Origin: Solen grandis | Lineage: Eukaryota > Mollusca > Bivalvia > Adapedonta > Solenidae | NCBI GenBank assembly: GCA_021229015.1 | Contig: CM037787.1 | Coordinates: forward strand, 37,711,577 to 37,775,576 | Direction: 5' to 3' | Length of the DNA: 64,000 bases | Shown here: positions 59,501 through 64,000 of the stretch, one piece after another | Position numbering within the stretch: position 1 is the stretch's first letter | Layout: every line of letters starts with the position of its first letter | Notes under the pieces: model-generated | The model's input: the letters and a program-made list of their open reading frames with translations, nothing else | Database searches by the model: none | Told to the model about the DNA's origin: nothing | Translations under genes and position numbers: made by a program

Positions 59501-61701
59501 AAATGTATTACTGCGTTAAGCGAAGAAGCAAATACCAGTAGAGTAGCGTGAAACGAATTTTCCCCACATGCCAACAACAATATAGATGGAATACTGGTTA
59601 GAACCAGTATTTCAGTATGTTGGAGGCTATGTCTACTTGAGACTGCCACACTGCAGTATCACACCGTAGACATGTTTCAAAATACCACACCCAATCACGT
59701 TATCCTGACACTGGAACAACATTCCTAGAACTATCCTTATATGCTGAACGTCCTCGTAGCCCACCCCCATTCCCCTTAATAAAACTTATTTCTTTTAAAT
59801 GAATAAGAGTCAACGTAAGAATGTTCACAGGTGCGAGTCTACGATACCAGGGTGCGGATTATGCCAGATACATGTTCACAGGTGCGAGTCTACGATACCA
59901 GGGTGCGGATTATACCAAATAAATGTTCACAGGTGCGAGTCAACGATACAGTGGGGCTTACGTTCATGTTGGCAAACGAACCGCACGATACACGCACGAT
60001 AAACGCAAACGAACCGCACGATACACGCACGTTACACGATAAACGAACGAACGAACGATAAACGAACGATGCATATACACGTTTGATGCACGATACACGA
60101 TGCACGATACACGGACCGCACGAAACGAACGATTGCAGATAGGCACGGTAGCGAGGTTAATCGATTTACTCGTTTTTTTTCGCCCAAGTGAACAAGGCAA
60201 TTAATCAATTTATAAATAAAACCATCATTAAAACTAACACATACACACACACACACACGAAAAAAAAAACAACGAATGTTCTATAATAGGAAGTCACATG
60301 TTCTAAATCGTGTCGAAATTACAAATAATTGTTGTTACACATTGAATTTATTAGATCTATAACGATCCTATGCTTTGAACAATTATTTATTCGCGCCAAG
60401 CGTCATTGGTAACCGCATAATACGATTTAATTGGCTATCTTACAGCAGGTGAAGTGATCTCCCTTCGTACACAATACAGGGGAGACCACTCTACGTAGTT
60501 AACTCATTATTTTTATTAAACATGAATCGATATAAGACTTAAATTGTAACAGACAACGTAAGTAATCTACAGTTAAATGTTGCCATGCGGTGAGTAACCA
60601 CTTAACTGATTTTGAAAAGCTGGCTTTTAAGGAAGCGTTGAACTCAAAATATATCGTGCGGAACGATTCACACGGAAGGAACGATGCGATAAACGAAACA
60701 CGTTACACGATACACGAAACACGTTACACGATACACGAAACACGTTAGAATCGTGCACGATAAACGCACGCACCATACACGAACGATAAACGGAAACGGA
60801 ACGCACGATACACACACGATACACGAAAAATATGGCCAACAGGAGCCAAAGATGCGATATACAAATACATGATCACAGGTGCGAGTCTACGATACCAGAG
60901 TGCGGATTATACTAGATACATGTTCACAGGTGCGAGTCTACGATACCAGAGTGCGGATTATACTAGATACATGTTCACAGGTGCGAGTCTACGATACCAG
61001 GGTGCGGATTATACCAGATACATGTTCACAGGTGCGAGTCTACGATACCAGAGTGCGGATTATACCAGATACATGTTCACAGGTGCGAGTCTACGATACC
61101 AGAGTGCGGATTATACCAGATACATGTTCACAGGTGCGAGTCTACGATACAAGGGTGCGGATTATACCAGGTACATGTTCACAGGTGCGAGTCTACTATA
61201 CCAGAGTGCGGATTATACCAGATACATGTGCGAGTCTACGATACCAGAGTGCGGATTATACTAGATACATGTTCACAGGTGCGAGTCTACGATACCAGAG
61301 TGCGGATTATACCAGATACATGTTCACAGGTGCGAGTCTACGATACCAGGGTGCGGATTATACCAGATACGCATTAAAGCCACATCTATAACGTAAGTTT
61401 CACGAGACAATATGACAATATAAAGTATTTGTAGCCGTAGAAATATAACAGTAATAGCTATGAATTTAACAAACGTTAAACGTGTTCATTATTTTGGTTC
61501 ATCTCTGTAGGCCTACCTTTTTTTCAAATGAAGAGAACGCCATGTATTACACAGCATGAATACCTTATCTGTGTAATGCCATAATCCTCCAATGTAGTCT
61601 GCCTTCTCAAAACACTCCGGTTCGAGTCCCTCCTCTTGGCAGCATTTGATGGCGGCTAGACCACCTACACCGGCACCGATCACAGCCACACGGGGGCGCA
61701 T
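50301..61701 (-). CDS. FMO-A: flavin-containing monooxygenase, seven coding exons, frame broken in exon 5
   Basis: FAD- and NADPH-dependent monooxygenase that adds one oxygen to soft nitrogen or sulfur centres, normally on the endoplasmic reticulum membrane. Coding exons in transcript order are 61564-61701, 58783-58971, 58147-58303, 54637-54779, 52596-53146, 52009-52174 and 50301-50557. All six introns are GT-AG and all phases fit. The model gives about 532 residues, the usual FMO length. Landmarks are the FAD motif GAGVGG (residues 9-14), GGLW (38-41), the FMO signature [11 protein letters not shown] (166-176, pattern FxGxxxHxxxY), the NADPH motif GNGNSA (191-196), GTGY (328-331, where many FMOs have ATGY) and a hydrophobic tail at the C-terminus. 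Two homopolymer runs in exon 5 are one base too long, so the sequence as given cannot encode the full protein. This is either assembly error or a recent pseudogene. The vertebrate subtype cannot be assigned. Confidence 0.93.
50575..50785 (-). mobile_element. SINE (GTCGGTGGGACG family) in FMO-A intron 6
   Basis: Body in reverse (GTTTACCGCCCTACCAACAG to GCAAGCAAGGGAGC-like end), next to the exon 7 acceptor. It is followed by a pentanucleotide microsatellite. Confidence 0.75.
50783..50827. repeat. (TATAA)n microsatellite
   Basis: Eight or so ATATA-type pentamers at the head side of the SINE, in FMO-A intron 6. Confidence 0.9.
50960..51535 (+). mobile_element. Two adjacent ACAAGAGCT-type elements in FMO-A intron 6
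   Basis: The first (50960-51384) starts ACAAGAGCTGTCAGAG, carries two units with GTAGAGTT.TCATTCTTGTG and ends in GACGGACAGACGGACGG and CGCCTTCGGCAGGGG. The second starts again at 51385 with ACAAGAGCTGTCAGAGG and matches the start of the 55341 element. Confidence 0.65.
51720..51900 (+). mobile_element. Possible tRNA-derived SINE in FMO-A intron 6
   Basis: Box B-like TAGGTTCGATTCCAG after a degenerate head; the tail ends in AATAAATAAAT. Moderate to weak. Confidence 0.4.
52009..52174 (-). CDS. FMO-A coding exon 6
   Basis: Encodes residues 393-447 plus the first base of codon 448. The acceptor is TTGTGAAG and the donor TCATTAG|GTAGAT. It starts [12 protein letters not shown] and includes the [19 protein letters not shown] segment, matching the FMO stretch 'Y..YMDELA..IG.KP.L' near the C-terminus. 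Confidence 0.92.
52596..53146 (-). CDS. FMO-A coding exon 5, with two +1 frameshifts
   Basis: A 551-bp exon (acceptor TTGTTAG, donor TTTCG|GTAAGT) that should encode 183 residues (210-392). The frame opens with [14 protein letters not shown]. It shifts at a run of six T (minus sense; 53008-53013) where five keep the FMO frame into [10 protein letters not shown]. It shifts again at a run of five C (52904-52908) where four keep it into the segment ending in [15 protein letters not shown]. The rest is uninterrupted through [20 protein letters not shown]. The 551 bases minus two give 549, which restores phase 0, so exactly two bases are in excess. Confidence 0.9.
52904..52908 (-). other. Frame-breaking C5 run in FMO-A exon 5
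   Basis: Five C (minus sense) after NDDL. Four would keep the FMO reading frame into [10 protein letters not shown]. It lies about 100 nt downstream, in transcript sense, of the T6 run that makes the first shift. Confidence 0.85.
53008..53013 (-). other. Frame-breaking T6 run in FMO-A exon 5
   Basis: Six T (minus sense) after LFDN. Five would keep the frame into [10 protein letters not shown]. The amino-acid pattern on both sides is plainly FMO, in two different frames. Confidence 0.85.
53460..53830 (+). repeat. Two-unit repeat with CGACGACGCC tail in FMO-A intron 4
   Basis: Two units of about 180 bp share ACAAGTATGTGAAGTTTGAT, TTAGAAGT.ATGGCCAAGG and ATGGCCCTTGATG. The end is ACGACGACGCC-rich. 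Confidence 0.7.
54430..54540 (-). mobile_element. SINE fragment (GTCGGTGGGACG family) in FMO-A intron 4... intron 4 side of exon 4
   Basis: Contains AACGTCCCACTGACAATATT and AACACCAGGCCC, the ends of the SINE in reverse; the middle is lost. Confidence 0.5.
54637..54779 (-). CDS. FMO-A coding exon 4 (FMO signature and NADPH motif)
   Basis: Starts with two bases that complete the split glycine, then 47 codons (residues 163-209). The acceptor is TTCAAAG and the donor GACCAG|GTGACT. It carries the diagnostic signature [11 protein letters not shown] (F-x-G-x3-H-x3-Y) and the NADPH-binding [10 protein letters not shown]. This exon distinguishes FMOs from other flavoproteins. Confidence 0.93.
55030..55115 (+). 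mobile_element. tRNA-like SINE head in FMO-A intron 3
   Basis: A box A-like CTAGTCTGAATGATAATG and box B GTGGGTTCGAATCTAG 34 bases apart. No closed acceptor stem, so not a tRNA gene. Confidence 0.45.
55341..56325 (+). mobile_element. ACAAGAGCT-type element with internal units, FMO-A intron 3
   Basis: Starts AACAAGAGCTC..GCTCGACTATTC and ends with the inverse GAATAGTCGAGC. Four or five internal units of variable length share TTGCATGCAAAACTTTAACC and CCCCTGAACATATTCATAAA. Non-coding. Confidence 0.7.
56358..56425 (-). mobile_element. tRNA-derived remnant in FMO-A intron 3
   Basis: Minus strand: GGCTCAGTGGTATG (box A-like) and GGTTCGAATCCTCGG (box B), but too short and without pairing stems for a tRNA. 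Confidence 0.45.
57505..57650 (-). mobile_element. SINE fragment (GTCGGTGGGACG family) in FMO-A intron 3
   Basis: Contains GAGACAGATGTAGTTCTGCC and CACTCAGTCACATTATCCTG, the family body in reverse, decayed. Confidence 0.6.
57655..58125. repeat. GAGT/GTGA imperfect microsatellite split by a SINE
   Basis: GTGAGTGAGT-type repeats at 57655-57737 and 57942-58125 flank the V-SINE-like copy. Reading frames rich in THSLTHSL come from this tract. It ends about 20 bases from the exon 3 donor. Confidence 0.9.
57738..57942 (-). mobile_element. V-SINE-like copy, 5' truncated, in FMO-A intron 3
   Basis: Carries box B GGGTTCGAATCCCGG, the GTGAGGAAGCCTTCGAGC body and the AGCGACGGTAAAC 3' part, but lacks box A. 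It sits inside GAGT-type microsatellite DNA. Confidence 0.75.
58147..58303 (-). CDS. FMO-A coding exon 3
   Basis: Encodes residues 110-161 plus one base of a split glycine codon. The acceptor is TTACGCAG and the donor CCCAG|GTCTGT. It carries the WDVTT beta-strand and [18 protein letters not shown], the FMO segment 'VCTG....P..P..PG' that precedes the signature motif. The donor lies only about 20 bases from a long GAGT-type microsatellite. Confidence 0.92.
58783..58971 (-). CDS. FMO-A coding exon 2
   Basis: Encodes residues 47-109 (63 codons, phase 0 at both ends). The acceptor is CCACAG and the donor GAG|GTAAAT. It contains the [17 protein letters not shown] segment, the FMO region in which substrate and FAD contacts begin, followed by [19 protein letters not shown]. 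It matches FMO-B exon 2 at about 182 of 189 bases by my alignment. Confidence 0.93.
59600..59760 (-). mobile_element. SINE (GTCGGTGGGACG family) in FMO-A intron 1
   Basis: Contains CTATGTCTACTTGAGAC, CACTGCAGTATCACACCGTA and CACGTTATCCTGACACTGG; moderately decayed. Confidence 0.65.
59821..59953 (+). repeat. 51-bp minisatellite, first cluster (2.5 units)
   Basis: Units begin ATGTTCACAGGTGCGAGTCT and continue ACGATACCAG.GTGCGGATTA TACCAGATAC. The third unit breaks off into the ACGATACACG-rich tract. Confidence 0.9.
59980..60130 (+). repeat. ACGATAAACG/ACGATACACG short-motif tract, copy 1
   Basis: Irregular repetition of 8-10 bp motifs around ACGATACACG and CGAACGAACG. Confidence 0.85.
60650..60832 (+). 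repeat. ACGATAAACG/ACGATACACG short-motif tract, copy 2
   Basis: Same motif vocabulary as the tract at 59980, with GAAACACGTTACACGATACA repeated. It directly precedes the main 51-bp array. Confidence 0.85.
60869..61370 (+). repeat. 51-bp minisatellite, main array (ten units) in FMO-A intron 1
   Basis: Ten units starting at 60869, 60920, 60971, 61022, 61073, 61124, 61175, 61226, 61269 and 61320. The eighth has an 8-bp deletion. Because 51 is 17 codons, frames stay open (a repeated [21 protein letters not shown] 17-mer), but I see no promoter or conserved start and treat this as non-coding. It ends about 190 bases from the exon 1 donor. Confidence 0.93.
61564..61701 (-). CDS. FMO-A coding exon 1 (FAD-binding start)
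   Basis: Encodes residues 1-46, starting [11 protein letters not shown] and ending in GGLWHYTDK. It holds the Rossmann FAD motif GxGxxG and the EC(F)EK segment that follows in FMOs. The start ATG is read from 61701-61699, just ahead of the strand-turn-helix of the FAD fold, where FMOs begin. The donor is AAG|GTATTC in phase 0. About 40 nt upstream of the ATG is a splice-acceptor-like AATTTTAG (near 61744-61751). It is also present in FMO-B, so a non-coding leader exon probably lies further upstream. Confidence 0.93.
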
Positions 61702-61949
61702 TGTGTCACAGGAATATGGCGTCCTGGGGAACGTCTCAAGCTAACTAAAATTCATTAACATGCACGATATTTGATAAATATTTTACACAGATGTATAATT
61801 GTAAGAATGTTTCTCTACTTATATGAGAAGCAACAACAGCAACAGAATGTGTTTATATTGTAAACAGCCGAACAGGACCAGATGTGATAACACATCCGAC
61901 ACTTAGTCTAAAAATATTTTCTATAAACCAACTGTTTGTCTCCTTTAAT

Positions 61950-62255
61950 GAATTAATGAGCAGATAGACAAATTGTAATTCGGCAACGATCTTTCAAATT
62001 CGAATTATTTCTGATAACAGGCAGTTTCGGGAATATCGCAAATGAAAATGTAAACAATGAGAGTATTTTGGCATCCATCCGAAATACTAAACTACGTATT
62101 TTGATCAATATTTTCAATGTGCTTAACTGTTATTTTGCGGCAGATATTTGCACATTATATACCATTTGTGCTAGTCAATAATATGGCACAGTTATTTGAT
62201 ATTTTCTTTTTCATGAAATTTGAACCAGTATTAAATATAAGGGGCTTTAAGGAAT
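61950..62255 (+). repeat. FMO-A upstream block shared with 42240-42525
   Basis: About 80% similar to the block upstream of FMO-B. It begins about 250 bp upstream of the FMO-A ATG and could include promoter or leader sequence. Confidence 0.7.
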
Positions 62256-64000
62256 CATACTTGGTTCTATATAATAATAATAATAATGGTTACAAAAATT
62301 GATAAATGAAATGTTCAAGTTGTTTCATACATAACAAATTTGGGACGTGTTCTTAATTAGTACAGCTATGCGCTCAGTAAGATAATATTGAGTTAAACTT
62401 TTATATTATCATATACATGTGTACATGTATTTATTTTATTACATTAGATCAATATTTTCAAGACTGTTACATTCCTAGATAATCGATGTCATACACAGTG
62501 TTACACTTGAGATTTATTTTGCTGGAATATGTCAAATATATTGTATATAATAGCACAATGCCATATACGTGTTCGCACGTACAGACGGACGAACGTACAC
62601 TATCAATTTCTTACATTATACATATTGGAATGTTCGAGTAAAGTGGTCATGTGATCCATGATGTTCAGCTGTTTTCAAGTCAGGAGAATGTTTTATTCAG
62701 TGTCTCGCGTTATTATTTATGTGTCGGATAACCCACGCACAGACGGACGAACGTACAATCCATTTTTGGTTCTGATTGTCTCATTCCTAGCTATATGTCT
62801 TAATCACAAGCATGATACAAAGCATATTTAACATATAACAAAAAAAAGTTGCAGATATTGATTTTATGATTCATATAAGTGCCTCACCCCAATTTATATA
62901 ACATACCCCTGTATCATGTACATGTACATGTTCTTTGTGTTGGGAATCAGTTAAAAAATTCGTCGATTAATCAATCATATTTTTGACTGATTAATGGTCA
63001 ATCAGTGACTTCATACCAATGCATGGAAACTGAAATTTTATATACAGACGACTAAAAATTTGACGCTTGTGCAACGTATTATAAATATGAAAAGTACAGC
63101 AATAATTTTGAATGGCTTTGTTAAATACATTGTATCATATTGCTCATTAACATTGTTCAAGGCAAATATAACTGTAGCTATATCGACCAAGACGGCGTCA
63201 TACTATCCAATCAGTAATAAGCTAACAGTTGTTTCCAATCAACAACCGCTACTTGTCTTAATTTCGTTGATGAGTGCAAAATCATCGCTGACGATTGACC
63301 AGCGCGGTCTTCCTTAACAAAAACGCCTGTAATGCATTTCTTTATTTTCAAGCTTCACCAAGGATCACCCTGTAAATTAAATCAAATCTGTCCAGCGGTT
63401 TCAGAGCAGATATTGTTTAAAAATTTCACTATATACATATAGGGCAAATTAGTCCCACCCCTGGCGGCCTGGTTTTTATAGATCGGAATAATTTTAGCAA
63501 TCTTGGTAGAGAGTTACCCAAGGAACATCTATATCAAAACATTTTGAAATCTGGCCAATAGTTTTGAAGGAGATGATTTTTAAAGTTTTCATTTTTTCCG
63601 TTGCCATGGCAACCAGAGTTCTACATGGATCAAGTTTACTTTAGCAACTTTTGTGAAGGTTCACCCAAGGAACATCCCTGCCAAGTTTAATCAAAATCTG
63701 CCCGGTTTCAGAGAAGATGTCTTTTACAGTAAATTGTTGAAGGCGGACGACGCCGATGGACGATCACAAAAGCTCACCTTGAGAACTTCGTGCTCAGGTG
63801 AGTTAAAAAAAGCTCCGTTTCTGGCCTTCCGACCGACCCTCTGTTTTAACGACCGACCCTTTTTTTTTTACCTTTCCGCCTTTGTAAAAATAGTTCCCCT
63901 TTTTTACCTTTCGTTTCATATAAAATAAAAAATAATAAAACAAAATCCCGACCTACCGACCCTCTTTTTTATTTGCTGGAGACAAGAAACGGAAGTTTTC
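62256..64000. other. Upstream flank of FMO-A with interspersed repeats
   Basis: 62575-62600 and 62738-62758 repeat ACAGACGGACGAACGTACA. 63350-63810 is an interspersed element with two units of CCAAGGAACATCCCTGCCAA-type sequence, ending in a palindromic CTCACCTTGAGAACTTCGTG CTCAGGTGAG-like hairpin (63773-63807). The last 190 bases repeat CCGACCGACCCTCT-like motifs. No gene is recognised. Confidence 0.5.

Noticed and set aside
60869..61391. Open frames of 131 and 170 codons with 17-residue repeats
   Set aside because: They are forced by the 51-bp period of the minisatellite, occur in more than one frame, and one is broken by an 8-bp deletion that a real gene would not tolerate.

Overview
The window is animal nuclear DNA, most likely from a bivalve mollusc. 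It is AT-rich and gene-poor, its genes are split by GT-AG introns, and it is packed with short transposable elements: tRNA-headed SINEs with CAA or AAAC tails, TTAA-flanked MITEs, internally tandem elements, and repeats ending in CGACGACGCC-like or 'caaaaacaatatgc'-like tails, a style familiar from bivalve genomes. The species call (a venerid-type clam is my best guess) is inference. A run of exactly 100 N at 18901-19000 is an assembly gap.

The one gene family I recognise with certainty is flavin-containing monooxygenase (FMO), on the minus strand. FMO-A (61701 down to 50301) can be followed through seven coding exons, all with GT-AG introns and matching phases. It gives about 532 residues with the FAD motif, the FMO signature, the NADPH motif and a hydrophobic C-terminal tail. 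Exon 5 carries two separate 1-base homopolymer excesses that break the frame. FMO-B is a head-to-tail paralogue downstream of FMO-A. Only its exon 1 (36104-36241) and exon 2 (19267-19455) are visible, separated by a 16.6 kb repeat-filled intron. Exons 3-7 were not found in 1-18900, so they lie beyond the left edge, in or behind the gap, or are absent.

Layout by region. 1-18900: AT-rich DNA with many MITEs, including six TTAA-flanked piggyBac-like copies of one family and one relative whose interior has grown into a 44-bp tandem array; no recognised gene. 19.2-36.3 kb: FMO-B exon 2, intron 1 and exon 1; the intron holds several tandem-array elements (138-164 bp, 162 bp, about 35 bp and 161 bp units), a 2-kb long inverted repeat, and about 1-kb tandem segments, one of which carries a SINE with an exact 12-bp target duplication. 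36.4-43.7 kb: a broken hAT transposon (36420-39660) about 180 bp upstream of the FMO-B start codon, an inverted repeat, and a 2.15-kb TAA-flanked DNA transposon that contains sequence shared with the 5' flank of FMO-A. 43.7-50.2 kb: intergenic DNA with two more terminal-inverted-repeat elements and a possible spliced transcript. 50.3-61.7 kb: FMO-A, whose introns carry SINEs, GAGT-type microsatellite DNA and a 51-bp minisatellite. 61.7-64 kb: upstream flank.

The two genes look like a tandem xenobiotic or amine/sulfide N- and S-oxygenation locus that duplicated and was then reshaped by transposons. I saw no operons, CRISPR arrays, rRNA genes or intact tRNA genes.
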